Shown: positions 27,977-37,222, counted from the first letter of the stretch. The stretch: DNA of 64,000 bases from OLB6 sp964525565 (GCA_964525565.1 CAZGHI010000001.1:74899-138898), one strand, 5' to 3'. Program-made: numbers and translations. Notes: generated by a model not told the origin, from the letters alone.

Positions 27977-28753
27977 TTACCGACCGGTAAAGATCGCTTC
28001 GCGTTTTTCGAGGAAAGCAGCTGTACCTTCTTTAAAATCTTCGGTTCCACAGAGAGTGCCAAAGGCATCTGCCTCGAGGTGTAGTCCCTGTGGGACGGTA
28101 GTTTCACGGGCACCTAGTACAGTGCGGAGGACAGCTTTGACAGAATGTACTGGCCGTTTAGCTACCATTTCAGCAAACGACTGTGTTTCGGACAATAGCA
28201 GTTCTTGTTCGATCACACGATTAACAAGCCCGATCTGTAGTGCAGTATTTGCATCTATCATGCTGCAGCTCAGAATGTATTCCAGTGCCTTTGCCGTACC
28301 AATAAGCCGTGGCATTCGTTGCGTGCCTCCGTAGCCAGGAAGTATGCCAAGGCTGATTTCAGGCAATCCTAGTTTTGCGTGTGCTCCGGCAAATCGCAGG
28401 TGGCATGCCATTGCCAGTTCGCAGCCACCACCGAGAGCAAACCCATTAACTGCCGCAATCACGGGCTTGCTTAGCTGCTCAATCATATTGAACACGTGCT
28501 GACCTTGCTCGGCAAACTTCTTGCCCGTATGCGCAGTCTGCTGGTGCAACTCTGCTATGTCTGCACCAGCCGCAAAAGCCTTTTTACCTGACCCGGTTAC
28601 AATAACAGCGCGAACATTCGTATCTGCTTCCAAATCTCGTAAAAGGGATTCGAGTTCACTAAGGAGCTCACTGTTAATAGCGTTAAGCTTATCTGGTCGG
28701 TTTAACGTGATGGTGGCAACACCGGAGTGTAAATCTAAGGTAAGCGTATTCAT
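27977..28753 (-). CDS. Enoyl-CoA hydratase (crotonase family), copy 1
   Basis: ATG 28753 gives 258 residues beginning MNTLTLDLHSGVATITLNRP, the usual crotonase start; the longer frame to 28837 would run into the neighbouring divergent gene and is rejected. The oxyanion-hole segment KAFAAGADIAEL is present, as are ALGGGCELAMACHLRFAG and the catalytic LGLPEISLGILPGYGGTQRMPRL, which contains the Glu residues used for hydration. It should hydrate trans-2-enoyl-CoA in fatty-acid oxidation. Two further crotonases lie at 34.3 and 35.7 kb. The stop codon abuts the waaA start. Confidence 0.9.
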   Translation of the reverse strand: MNTLTLDLHSGVATITLNRPDKLNAINSELLSELESLLRDLEADTNVRAVIVTGSGKKAFAAGADIAELHQQTAHTGKKFAEQGQHVFNMIEQLSKPVIAAVNGFALGGGCELAMACHLRFAGAHAKLGLPEISLGILPGYGGTQRMPRLIGTAKALEYILSCSMIDANTALQIGLVNRVIEQELLLSETQSFAEMVAKRPVHSVKAVLRTVLGARETTVPQGLHLEADAFGTLCGTEDFKEGTAAFLEKREAIFTGR

Positions 28754-28791
28754 AGGCGACACAAAGCTACGAACTCTCGTAAGTTGTATTT

Positions 28792-30159
28792 GTGATAGAA
28801 TCTGTTCATTCCCGGAGAGCCGCATGCCTACTGGCACTGGCGCTGTTCATGTTTATGGGTGCACCGGCACTTGGTGCACGACAGCCCAAAGCAAAGAAAT
28901 TAAAGAAGGCTGTTGTTGTTCTTTCCGAAGAAACCATTGCACCTGGTGTCCGATATACCAAGTACAGTATGAGGGGAAAAATTGTCCATGCCGTTGTTAT
29001 GGACAGAACTTCCCGCGATGTAGCGCCACGTGTGATTAAGGCAAAGGATCATGCGACAGGTCGCGAACGTCTTACTGAGATGGCAGCGCGTTATGAGCAG
29101 AATTCGGGGAATGAAGTTCTTGCGCTTATAAATGCAAACTTTTGGGCTTCGGGACGCAATTCACCAATTGGTCCTTGTGTGATTGATGGCGAAGTGGTAG
29201 AGTTGGTGCCGTATAAAAACTGGTCGAGCGCATTCTTCGACAAAGACAACAAACTCTTCATTGACACTTTCCGAATCTTGGGGTATGCAAGCGTTGCGGG
29301 ACAGTCGTTTCCTATTGCAAGCACTAACCGAAGGGTATCAGCGACGGATGTTGTGATGTACAATGCCTTTGGTGGGGGTACGGTTCCATTCGTTTCCACT
29401 GAAACAATTGAACAAGCGGTTGCGGACGCAATGCTCGAGAGAACCATGCTGGGTTCTGATAGCACAGAAGCCAGTATTGATAGTGTATCCTTACGTAACG
29501 ATATTATTCGAGCAAAACGCGAGGCAAGCGCAGAACACTCTTCACTGAAAATTGCATGTAGGTACATTGCACAGCCGGCGATAAACCGCGCTTATGCATG
29601 CGTCGTAGTAGCCATTGATACGGGAACTGTGGAAATTCCAACTAGAGGATGTATTCTTTCGTTCCCATTCGACTCAGCTGCGGTTGATCTGTCTGCGCGC
29701 ATTCATCCAGGCGACACAATTCGACTTGACTTTTCCACAAACGTGTATCGTAATACCCGTTTTATGAATGCCGTTTGTGGCACTCCGCGATTGATACGAA
29801 ATGGTAAAGCAAAGCACGAGGCAGGAAGGGAGGGAGTAACATCACGGAGATTTATCACCAACGCCTTGGCTAGATCAGCGCTAGGAACGGATCGGAATGG
29901 TAACCGACTTATCATTGTTGCAGTGGAGCCCGCCAGGAATGGGGGGGGGAAGCGCGGAGCAACACTTGCAGATCTTTCCAAAATCCTTCGGTTGCTAGGT
30001 GCATACAATGCCATAAACCTCGATGGAGGTGGCTCTGTTGGTCTCGTTGTTCGCAACAATCATGTGTTTTACGACACGGCAGACCCTCGTACAAGACCTG
30101 TTTCAGTTGGTCTCGGTTTTGTTCGCATAGGGAATGTACTACGTCAGTACAGGAGATAA
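28792..30159 (+). CDS. Secreted phosphodiester glycosidase family protein (DUF2233/NAGPA-like)
   Basis: The GTG start at 28792 gives 455 residues with signal peptide RRAACLLALALFMFMGAPALGA and then a lysine-rich stretch. The C-terminal NAGPA/DUF2233 domain is recognised by ALINANFWASGRNSPIGPCV early on and by LLGAYNAINLDGGGSVGLVV near the end; the NLDGGGS loop is the family hallmark. The family cleaves phosphodiester-linked sugars such as GlcNAc-1-P-6-mannose, and bacterial members may act on cell-wall or teichoic-like polymers. The start is 38 bases from the divergent crotonase start. It converges on the NamZ-like gene, overlapping it by 16 bases. Confidence 0.8.
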   Translation: MIESVHSRRAACLLALALFMFMGAPALGARQPKAKKLKKAVVVLSEETIAPGVRYTKYSMRGKIVHAVVMDRTSRDVAPRVIKAKDHATGRERLTEMAARYEQNSGNEVLALINANFWASGRNSPIGPCVIDGEVVELVPYKNWSSAFFDKDNKLFIDTFRILGYASVAGQSFPIASTNRRVSATDVVMYNAFGGGTVPFVSTETIEQAVADAMLERTMLGSDSTEASIDSVSLRNDIIRAKREASAEHSSLKIACRYIAQPAINRAYACVVVAIDTGTVEIPTRGCILSFPFDSAAVDLSARIHPGDTIRLDFSTNVYRNTRFMNAVCGTPRLIRNGKAKHEAGREGVTSRRFITNALARSALGTDRNGNRLIIVAVEPARNGGGKRGATLADLSKILRLLGAYNAINLDGGGSVGLVVRNNHVFYDTADPRTRPVSVGLGFVRIGNVLRQYRR

Positions 30160-31370
30160 GGTAATCTGTCGGCCAGGAAACGTTCTGCATGGAGTCGGCT
30201 AATCTGATGCAGAGTTTGCCACGAAGCACCCTGGCGAAGTAGTTGCACCAGGTTTGCATTCCCTATTGCCTTATTGAACAGCGACTGACGCTCCGGCCAA
30301 GCACGTTTCGCAATGCTATCGGCATCGCGTACAGATACCATCAAAGCGAGCGCAGCAGAAAATGGGTAAACTGTGCGCCCGCAACTCAGGATGTATCCAT
30401 GACAATGCTGGTTCTTGAACATACCATTTCCAGGTAGAAACGACCCATACATGGGAACAACGCCGGTTTTCCACAGTCGAGCTTCCAGCAAAGTATCGGG
30501 TCGGAACCAAGGTGCACCAACAATGGTAAAGGGGCTGGTGGTTCCAATGCCAATGGAGCACCAGCCTAATTCACCCAATAGGCCGGTGATGGCATAGCCG
30601 AAGGCGCTGTGTACAGATGGAATGTTTGGAGATGTTGGGTACCAGGGCAATCCCGTTTCGTCCCACTTCATTTTTCTCTTCCAACCTTTACAACGAACAA
30701 CAACCAGTGAACATTGAGTGGGGAAACCATTCTCACCAGCTTCAAGCCAACCCTTCGCATTTGTCATCGAGGCCAATTCCCCGAGTGTCATGCCATGCAC
30801 ATATGGGACGGGAATTCTACAAACAAAGTTCCTCACGTTGGAATCGGGTAGTACACCATCCACAACCTGGCCGCCAAGCGGATTGGGCCGGTCGAGCACA
30901 TAGAGGGGTTTCTGAAATTTGGCACACGCTTCCATCACCTCAACCATTGTGCTCACATACGTGTAGCTCCTGCAGCCAATATCTTGCAAATCAACGATAA
31001 CAGCGTCGGCATCAGACAGAAGATGTTGCGGTGGCCGACGCATTTGTCCGTACAGTGATACAAATGGAAGGGTGCCGACCGTGTCATCAGAGATGTGTTT
31101 GCCGGCTTTTTCAATGCCGTAGAATCCGTGTTCGGGTGTTAATACTCGAAGTACCTGTACCCAAGGTGATTGTTGAAATTCTTCAACAGAAGTACGACCG
31201 CGATACGATCGTGCCGCTGCATGAGAAACAAGCACAATGTTTTTCCCACGCAGCATGGCAAAATCAGAATCAACGAGGTTGTCCAGACCGGTTCTCACAA
31301 CTGTAGTAGTATCGGCTAGAGCTGCTGCACATACTGTGGCAATGGCTATTGTAAAGAGTACAGACTTCAT
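30144..31370 (-). CDS. NamZ-like exo-beta-N-acetylmuramidase domain protein (DUF1343)
   Basis: This 408-residue protein has signal peptide MKSVLFTIAIATVCAAALA and the DUF1343 domain: GKNIVLVSHAAA, RVLTPEHGFYG, VDLQDIGCRSYTYVSTM, VLDRPNPLGG, YVHGMTLGELASM and WYPTSPNIPS. Characterised members (Bacillus NamZ) remove MurNAc from the non-reducing end of peptidoglycan fragments, so a role in wall turnover in the periplasm or outside is likely. Its start overlaps the xerD stop by 4 bases, which places it last in a long minus-strand operon. The opposing DUF2233 glycosidase overlaps its 3' end. Confidence 0.88.
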   Translation of the reverse strand: MKSVLFTIAIATVCAAALADTTTVVRTGLDNLVDSDFAMLRGKNIVLVSHAAARSYRGRTSVEEFQQSPWVQVLRVLTPEHGFYGIEKAGKHISDDTVGTLPFVSLYGQMRRPPQHLLSDADAVIVDLQDIGCRSYTYVSTMVEVMEACAKFQKPLYVLDRPNPLGGQVVDGVLPDSNVRNFVCRIPVPYVHGMTLGELASMTNAKGWLEAGENGFPTQCSLVVVRCKGWKRKMKWDETGLPWYPTSPNIPSVHSAFGYAITGLLGELGWCSIGIGTTSPFTIVGAPWFRPDTLLEARLWKTGVVPMYGSFLPGNGMFKNQHCHGYILSCGRTVYPFSAALALMVSVRDADSIAKRAWPERQSLFNKAIGNANLVQLLRQGASWQTLHQISRLHAERFLADRLPYLLY

Positions 31371-32323
31371 GATTGTGATCGTGAATTGCGAGGATGAAAC
31401 AGGCGGTGTACCTCTTTTACATATTCACGATCTACGTGGGTGTAAATCTGAGTGGTGCCAATGTCAGCATGGCCTAGCATTTCCTGTACGGCCCGCAGAT
31501 CTGCTCCTCCTTCGAGTAGGTGAGTCGCAAAACTGTGTCTGAACAGGTGGGGGTGTACATGTTTCTCTAAACCTGCCCGTTGCGCAGCCTGTTGAATGAT
31601 GTTCCAAACCGTCATTCGGGAAATGCGGCGGCCATGTTTATTCAAAAAGAGCACATCGTTCGTATTCTGTTTCCCCACGAACGATGCACGTGCCGCCTCC
31701 TGATACCTTTTAATCCACATTAGTGCTGCTGATCCAATAGGAATAAGTCGTTCCTTACTTCCTTTCCCGAGTACTCGCACAAGATCAACATCCCAGAGAA
31801 TGTCGTGCTGATGTAGTCCGGTGACTTCCGAAACACGCAGGCCACAGGCATACATCGTTTCCAGCATTGCACGGTCGCGGATCTCGAATGGTGTTGGGGG
31901 AACTGCACGGTGTTCATCCGGTGCAGTACTCAGAAGAATTTGCTCAATCTCTTGTACAGTTAATACATTGGGTAGTTTTCTTCGTTGAGTTTGAATTTCT
32001 ACTGAGTCTGCCGGGTTAACGGTAGCTCTTCCTGCTTGAATTAGGTACCTGTACAAATGTTTCATCGAAGCAAGATATCGTACCCGACTGGATGGTTGTA
32101 GGCCGATCTCTGTAAGCAGCGTGAAGAAATCGTGCAGGTGTTTCCGCTGGGCATTTGAAAAATGTTCGATGTGAACAGTAGTCAGATATTCAGCGAATCT
32201 GCTAACGTCGGCACGATATGCAGCCACCGTGTTCGCACTAAGACCACTTTCAAGTAGTAATGACTGTTCAAAACGCTTGATGTCGCGCAGCATTGATGCA
32301 CTAATAGTACTGTGTTCACTCAT
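31367..32323 (-). CDS. xerD: Tyrosine recombinase XerC/XerD
   Basis: This 318-residue site-specific recombinase has an N-terminal SAM-like core-binding domain (SLLLESGLSANTVAAYRADV) and a catalytic domain with all conserved residues: Arg in CGLRVSEVTGL, Lys in LGKGSKERLIP, HLFRHSFATHLLEGG (H..R), LGHADIGTTQIYTHV (His and the nucleophilic Tyr). Length and ends match chromosome-dimer-resolving XerC/D rather than phage integrases, and no mobile-element features lie nearby. It sits 20 bases after the pgpH stop and overlaps the NamZ-like gene. XerC and XerD cannot be told apart with certainty here. Confidence 0.92.
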   Translation of the reverse strand: MSEHSTISASMLRDIKRFEQSLLLESGLSANTVAAYRADVSRFAEYLTTVHIEHFSNAQRKHLHDFFTLLTEIGLQPSSRVRYLASMKHLYRYLIQAGRATVNPADSVEIQTQRRKLPNVLTVQEIEQILLSTAPDEHRAVPPTPFEIRDRAMLETMYACGLRVSEVTGLHQHDILWDVDLVRVLGKGSKERLIPIGSAALMWIKRYQEAARASFVGKQNTNDVLFLNKHGRRISRMTVWNIIQQAAQRAGLEKHVHPHLFRHSFATHLLEGGADLRAVQEMLGHADIGTTQIYTHVDREYVKEVHRLFHPRNSRSQS

Positions 32324-32343
32324 GTACGGAACAAACTGTGGTT

Positions 32344-34314
32344 TTAAGAAGCGGATGAACTTCCGCCCTTATATCGAACACGTTGATGAGCTGTGCCGTG
32401 AAGATTTTTCACAAAAGCGTCTTTGATTGCATCTAAATCGCGCATTGTAAGAGGTGTGTTCTTGAGCTGACCATCTGTAATGCGGTCCACGATGATTCGT
32501 TCAACTGCTGATGCGATTGCATCTCGTTGTGATGTATCCACAAGCCTCGACAGTGCTTCTGCAGCATCTGCAAGCATTACGATGGCTGTTTCGCGGGAAT
32601 CCGGCTGTGGTCCGGCATACCTGAAGTCTTGCTCATCAACAACAGCATTTGTTGAGGCTGCTTCTTCCAATGCGATTGTGTAAAAATGCGAAATGAGAAT
32701 GGTCCCGTGGTGCATTGGAATGAATTTCCAAATGCGCTCGGGCAATTTGTATTCACGTGCCAGCTCCAAACCATCTTGAACATGTTGCCGGATAATGGCT
32801 GCACTTTTTTTCGGCGACAGCCGGTCGTGCTTATTATCAATGCCGATTTGATTCTCAACAAAGTACTCACTCTTTTCGATCTTACCGATATCATGAAAGT
32901 ACGCACCTACACGTGTTAAGAGCACGTTTGCCCCAATGGCTTGCGCAGCAGCTTCACTTAAGCGTGCAACAGCGAGCGTGTGCTGGTAGGTGCCTGGCGC
33001 ACGTTCGTTTAGCGATTTCAATAACGGATGGTTTAAGGTGTTGAACTCTTCTAAACGAAGGTCAGTTGCTACGTTAAAAACACGTTCAAAGACCATGATG
33101 ATGGCAAATGTTATGAGCGGACTCAGTACAGCATTTGCAGTTGCCATCACAATTTTGGGCCATACCCACTCAACAGGTGCAGATCGTTCAAGTTCTATGG
33201 CAAGAACTGCCATTACCAAACCAATAAAAATCGCTACAATTGAAGTAAATATTTGCGTTCTACTGTGAATGTTTCGTGCCGAGTAGATACCCATGATGCC
33301 ACCAACCAGCAGTACGATCATCAGGGAATAATCGTCTCCCCGTGATGCACCAGCGGCAATGCTCATAGCCATTGTAATCACCAATGCCGTTCGCTCTTCG
33401 TACAGGATTGTGATAATCATGGAAAGTGCCGGCACCACAATGGCATACTCAATGGGAAGAGAGGGGTTTAGACGTACTGATAGCCAACCACACAGCGCTG
33501 ACACAATGGGTAACGAGACGAGTGTTATGAGCTGACCAATGTTCTGGTAACTTACTGGTCGTAGGAAGTAGAGATAGAGAACGACGAATGCCATAATAAT
33601 GGCTGCGTGTACAAGGCTTCCAACAAATGCAAACACGTTGAACCCTACGTTCGCCCGCAGATGTTCTGCATTGCGATAGCCGGAGAGCCTGGCTATGGTT
33701 TCATCGTCAAGTCGCTGACCCTTTCTCACAATGCGATCGCCTTTACGAACAATCTCAAGGGTTGTTGATACGGACGCGGCGGCTTCATTCCGAAGGCGCT
33801 CGGTTTCCACAGCATCGAACAGATATGTTGGTGCCATGCCACCGGCCTCGTCACGTGTTCTCACCATTGAACTAGGTACCAACCGTTCGTTTCCACTATG
33901 CTCAATGAGTAGAACAAACGCTGCTTTTATACTATCCCGGTCCACATTCACAATTGGCTGGGTATGCTTTGCATCAGATTTGTTGATTGCTTCTGCTGTG
34001 TCGGCAGTAAAGGCCAAAGGCGATAGTAACCGAGCAGAATCCCGCTGCTTTGCCAGGTGAATGGGGCTTTTAGGTACCGGAAATGAGTAGTCAGCAAACA
34101 CAGTCTCTTGACTCCACACGGTACCCAGCAATGTGTTGTTGTAAACTCCTTTAGCTTCTTCTGCACCTGCCCCTGGCAGAAGGAGTGTTAAGACCACAAT
34201 AGCAAGAACAATCACGCACCAACGAAGCCAGGAAGGAGTGGTATCGGCTCCGATGGTTTCAGATTCCGATGATTCCCGTAGTTGCTCGTATAATGTGCGT
34301 GAGCTTTTAGCCAT
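32344..34314 (-). CDS. 7TM-HD phosphohydrolase, PgpH-type (cyclic-di-AMP phosphodiesterase family)
   Basis: This 656-residue inner-membrane protein has a first helix (WLRWCVIVLAIVVLTLLLP), an extracytoplasmic 7TMR-HDED-like region (residues 55-210), a block of about six helices (about 215-400) and a cytoplasmic HD domain. HD motifs are intact: GTYQHTLAVARLSEAA, GAYFHDIGKIEKSEYF, FIPMHHGT and MLADAAEALSR. Family members such as Listeria PgpH degrade c-di-AMP. Whether this organism makes c-di-AMP is not visible here. It lies 2 bases after the upstream crotonase gene and before xerD, so it is part of the same operon. Confidence 0.88.
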   Translation of the reverse strand: MAKSSRTLYEQLRESSESETIGADTTPSWLRWCVIVLAIVVLTLLLPGAGAEEAKGVYNNTLLGTVWSQETVFADYSFPVPKSPIHLAKQRDSARLLSPLAFTADTAEAINKSDAKHTQPIVNVDRDSIKAAFVLLIEHSGNERLVPSSMVRTRDEAGGMAPTYLFDAVETERLRNEAAASVSTTLEIVRKGDRIVRKGQRLDDETIARLSGYRNAEHLRANVGFNVFAFVGSLVHAAIIMAFVVLYLYFLRPVSYQNIGQLITLVSLPIVSALCGWLSVRLNPSLPIEYAIVVPALSMIITILYEERTALVITMAMSIAAGASRGDDYSLMIVLLVGGIMGIYSARNIHSRTQIFTSIVAIFIGLVMAVLAIELERSAPVEWVWPKIVMATANAVLSPLITFAIIMVFERVFNVATDLRLEEFNTLNHPLLKSLNERAPGTYQHTLAVARLSEAAAQAIGANVLLTRVGAYFHDIGKIEKSEYFVENQIGIDNKHDRLSPKKSAAIIRQHVQDGLELAREYKLPERIWKFIPMHHGTILISHFYTIALEEAASTNAVVDEQDFRYAGPQPDSRETAIVMLADAAEALSRLVDTSQRDAIASAVERIIVDRITDGQLKNTPLTMRDLDAIKDAFVKNLHGTAHQRVRYKGGSSSAS

Positions 34315-34316
34315 GA

Positions 34317-35105
34317 CTACTGACCTTTAAACACAGGCGGGCGTTTCTCAATAAACGCCTTGACTCCTTCCGCGTAATCCTCGCTGTCGCCGGCGCGTTG
34401 CTGATATTCTTTTTCCAACTCGAGCATTGAGTCCAGTGTTTGGCTCATGCCTTGTTGCAAAAGGTACTTCACATAACCAAACGTTTGCGTTGGCCCAGAT
34501 GCATACGTGGCTGCGATGGCTGCAAGGGCAGACGCGAATGCCTTAGGATGGACAACGCTGTTTACCAGTCCAAGTGCATGTGCCTCGGATGCAGAAATTG
34601 GCTTGTTCAGCGTTGCGTACTCAAATGCCCTCGCATACCCCATCATGCGCGGATAAAAATATGTGGCACCGCTGTCCGGGATAAGAGCAATGCCTATAAA
34701 CGCCTCAACAAGACGTGCCGAGGCACTCATAATTCGAACATCGGCTGCCAACGCAAGCGATAAACCTGCACCTGCAGCAACGCCGTTTATTCCTGCGATA
34801 ACGGGCTTTGGAAGACTGGTAATTGCGCGAATGATAGGATTGTATCTGCGTTCAAGCGAGTCAGCAAGGTTACGTTTGCCTCCACCTGACGGTGCATCTT
34901 TAAGATCCTGACCCGAACAGAACGCCTTCCCTGCACCTGTTAACACAACACAGCGGACGTTTGAGTCTGATGCAGCATCTGTAATCGCCTGGAGCAACTC
35001 GGCAGAAAGTGTTTCATTGACTGCATTGTAGCTTTCTGGACGATTAAGAGTAATTGTGGCTACACCGTCCGACAAAGAATAAAGAATGGTAGTGTAGTCA
35101 GTCAT
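34317..35105 (-). CDS. Enoyl-CoA hydratase/isomerase family protein, copy 2 (PaaG-like)
   Basis: This 262-residue crotonase has the N-terminal SDGVATITLNRPESYNAVN, the oxyanion loop KAFCSGQDLKDAP and the middle segment GVAAGAGLSLALAADVRIMS. The SARLVEAFIGIALIPDSGATYF segment carries Asp/Glu changes typical of PaaG-type 1,2-epoxyphenylacetyl-CoA isomerases. The substrate is not fixed by sequence. Its start codon overlaps the stop of the secreted unknown gene by 4 bases, and pgpH starts 2 bases after its stop. Confidence 0.88.
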   Translation of the reverse strand: MTDYTTILYSLSDGVATITLNRPESYNAVNETLSAELLQAITDAASDSNVRCVVLTGAGKAFCSGQDLKDAPSGGGKRNLADSLERRYNPIIRAITSLPKPVIAGINGVAAGAGLSLALAADVRIMSASARLVEAFIGIALIPDSGATYFYPRMMGYARAFEYATLNKPISASEAHALGLVNSVVHPKAFASALAAIAATYASGPTQTFGYVKYLLQQGMSQTLDSMLELEKEYQQRAGDSEDYAEGVKAFIEKRPPVFKGQ

Positions 35106-35674
35106 TTTTCGGTAAAACCTAGCTGAGTGGGTGAAAGGTTAGACAACTCCTTTGCCGATTCTTGGAGAAAGCGTCCAAGGAGTTCCATAGTGAGCATGAC
35201 GGCTTCTTTTTGAGCAATGCCCCCCAGGTCGTTTACAACATCTTGAAATTTATCGAACACAGACTTATCGGTAAACCCTGCTTCTGACGTGCATGATGTA
35301 ACAATTGTACGTGCCTCCTGTTCGGNNNNNNNNNNNNNNNNNNNNNNNNNNNNNNNCAGACGCACCTTCAGCATTCTTTCGGGATTCACATCTTTCTTAA
35401 CGCGTTCCATGGCAGATTTCATTAACGCCGTAGCCATTTCGCCTGGTGCAAGGCCAATGAAGCCTGCGATCAAGTCGTCGGTTGAGAATGCACTTGCCAT
35501 TGAACTAAAAGCCAAAGGTGGCATTGCGCAGTCAACTACCTGCAAGAACAGAGTGTCGTTATTCGTAGTTTGTTTCGCCTGCTGTACGTATGATAGGCAT
35601 GGCAGGGAACAGAGCGTGAAAACAATAATTATAGCAACAAATGATATGTAGCGATGGGTCACGAGTTCCTCCAT
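35102..35674 (-). CDS. Secreted hypothetical protein inside a crotonase operon (crossed by an assembly gap)
   Basis: About 190 residues, with an exact length uncertain because a 31-N gap (35326-35356) lies in the middle. It has a hydrophobic signal or anchor (YISFVAIIIVFTLCSLPCLS) and then a helical, mostly polar body (AFSTDDLIAGFIGLAPGEMA, KSVFDKFQDVVNDLGGIAQK) with three cysteines. It ends in SPTQLGFTEK. I do not recognise a family. The start overlaps the upstream crotonase stop by 16 bases and its stop overlaps the next crotonase start by 4, so it is firmly inside the operon. The frame agrees on both sides of the gap, though the gap length is not trustworthy. Confidence 0.6.
   Translation of the reverse strand: MEELVTHRYISFVAIIIVFTLCSLPCLSYVQQAKQTTNNDTLFLQVVDCAMPPLAFSSMASAFSTDDLIAGFIGLAPGEMATALMKSAMERVKKDVNPERMLKVRLXXXXXXXXXXXEQEARTIVTSCTSEAGFTDKSVFDKFQDVVNDLGGIAQKEAVMLTMELLGRFLQESAKELSNLSPTQLGFTEK
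35326..35356. other. Assembly gap, 31 N
   Basis: The gap lies inside the secreted hypothetical gene. Both sides remain open in the same reported frame. Confidence 0.95.
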
Positions 35675-36444
35675 GTAGGATTGCGCTTTTCAATGAATGC
35701 AGACATACCTTCCTTTTGATCTTGTGTTGAAAACAACAGGTAGAAATTTTTCCGTTCGAATTCCAAGCCCCCTTCAAGCGTTGTACTGTACGCTTTCAGA
35801 ACGGCTTCTTTTGCCAGTTTCGCAGCAATGGGAGCCTTACCGGCCACCTCTTCGGCCAGGGCAAGAGCTTCGTCCAGGTAGTATTCTACAGGAACAACGC
35901 GGTTTACAAGTCCTGCCTCGCGCGCTTGTTCAGCGCTAATCATTCGGCCAGTGAGCACCATTTCCATTGCCAGTGCTTTGCCTACAGCCCTTGTTAATCG
36001 TTGTGTGCCACCTGCACCCGGCATAGCACCGATATTTATTTCCGGCTGGCCAAACTGCGCAGATGTACTGGCAACAATCATATCGCACAACATTGCCAGT
36101 TCACATCCACCACCTAGAGCAAAACCGCTCACAGCAGCGATAATGGGAGTCTTTACCTGCCGTATCCGTTCCCATCGTGCAAACTGATCGCGTTGGAGCA
36201 TCGTAACAGAATTTGCGTCGGCCATTTCCGTGATGTCGGCTCCCGCGGCAAAGGCTTTTTCGTTACCATGGATAACAATACAACGGATATCGGGGTCTGC
36301 ATCAAACTGTTCGAAGGCTTGCACAAGCTCGACCATTGTTTGCAGACTTAACGCATTGAGTACCTTTGCGCGATCCAACTGAATTACTCCCACACCGGTA
36401 CGAGGCTGAGAAATGCGGATGCACGTGTAGTTGGTCTGGTCCAT
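35659..36444 (-). CDS. Enoyl-CoA hydratase, copy 3
   Basis: ATG 36444 gives 261 residues starting MDQTNYTCIRISQPRTGVGV; the ORF back to 36486 adds an unlikely N-terminus. Diagnostic segments are GVIQLDRAKVLNALSLQ, EKAFAAGADITEMAD, FALGGGCELAMLCDMIVAS and GQPEINIGAMPGAGGTQRLTR, with the two catalytic Glu positions of true hydratases. It resembles copy 1 more than copy 2. It is the first gene of the minus-strand operon running to the NamZ-like gene and is divergent from rsmE. Confidence 0.9.
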   Translation of the reverse strand: MDQTNYTCIRISQPRTGVGVIQLDRAKVLNALSLQTMVELVQAFEQFDADPDIRCIVIHGNEKAFAAGADITEMADANSVTMLQRDQFARWERIRQVKTPIIAAVSGFALGGGCELAMLCDMIVASTSAQFGQPEINIGAMPGAGGTQRLTRAVGKALAMEMVLTGRMISAEQAREAGLVNRVVPVEYYLDEALALAEEVAGKAPIAAKLAKEAVLKAYSTTLEGGLEFERKNFYLLFSTQDQKEGMSAFIEKRNPTWRNS

Positions 36445-36498
36445 GCTATAACAAGTGATGTTAGCGTAACTGTATTCAGGAGGCAAATTAACTCAACA

Positions 36499-37188
36499 AT
36501 GAATAACGTTTACGATCCGACGGTTCCCACCACTGGTATTTACAGTGCCTCGGCGGATGTTCAGGCTCACATCAGAGCATTGCGAATTCGCATTGGAACA
36601 CGTGTACGTGTCCTTAATGGGCTGGGTTTAGCCGTGGAATGCAGAATGATAGATGCCACACGTTTCGAGGTTATGCATGTAGAGAGCGAAACCTATCCGG
36701 TGCCTCGGATTTTGGGTATTGGTGTTCTGGAGAACAGGGATCGCATGGAATTTGCAGTAGAGAAGGCAGTTGAACTTGGAGCCACACATATCATTCCTTT
36801 AATAACAGACCACAGTGGCTTTGCACGAACAACATCGAACCGACTTGTTGCGAAGGCTATAGCTGCGCTTACACAATGTGGGAGACTGTGGCTTCCCGAG
36901 ATTCACGCTCCAACTCTTCTGCATGATGCTCTCCGATGGGCGAAAGAGTCATTCAATGCCCATTTACTGTATGGAGTGGCTTCGGAATCGGGAAGTTCTC
37001 CGATTAAAAACGTTGAAAGCGAACCCGTGATGGTTGTAGTTGGCCCTGAAGGTGGACTCAGCAGTGCGGAGAGTGAACGACTTCGGCTCGAAGGCGCAGC
37101 TCCCATTGGTGTTGGTCACAAACGACTTCGTTCCGAAACCGCCGCTATTGCCATTCTAGCAATGCTGGAGTCCAACTGTTACACGTGA
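36499..37188 (+). CDS. rsmE: 16S rRNA m3U1498 methyltransferase
   Basis: RsmE methylates N3 of U1498 in 16S rRNA. The 229-residue SPOUT-fold protein shows EFAVEKAVELGATHIIPL, MVVVGPEGGLSSAESERL (the SAM-binding knot loop) and VGHKRLRSETAAIAILAML, the family C-terminus. AGGAGG lies 15 bases before the ATG, farther than usual. It is convergent with the nuclease operon. A 9-base direct repeat of CGTGACCAC spans its stop codon. Confidence 0.9.
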   Translation: MNNVYDPTVPTTGIYSASADVQAHIRALRIRIGTRVRVLNGLGLAVECRMIDATRFEVMHVESETYPVPRILGIGVLENRDRMEFAVEKAVELGATHIIPLITDHSGFARTTSNRLVAKAIAALTQCGRLWLPEIHAPTLLHDALRWAKESFNAHLLYGVASESGSSPIKNVESEPVMVVVGPEGGLSSAESERLRLEGAAPIGVGHKRLRSETAAIAILAMLESNCYT

Positions 37189-37222
37189 CCACATGCGTGA
37201 CCACGTTTGCTGTGATCATGTG

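Noticed and set aside
31367..32323. XerD-like gene as a phage or mobile-element integrase
   Set aside because: Length and motifs match chromosomal XerC/D, it is embedded in a housekeeping operon, and there are no attachment repeats or phage genes nearby.
37184..37204. 9-base direct repeat CGTGACCAC at the rsmE stop
   Set aside because: Only two short copies, no hairpin with T tract; could be chance. Not called a terminator or operator.
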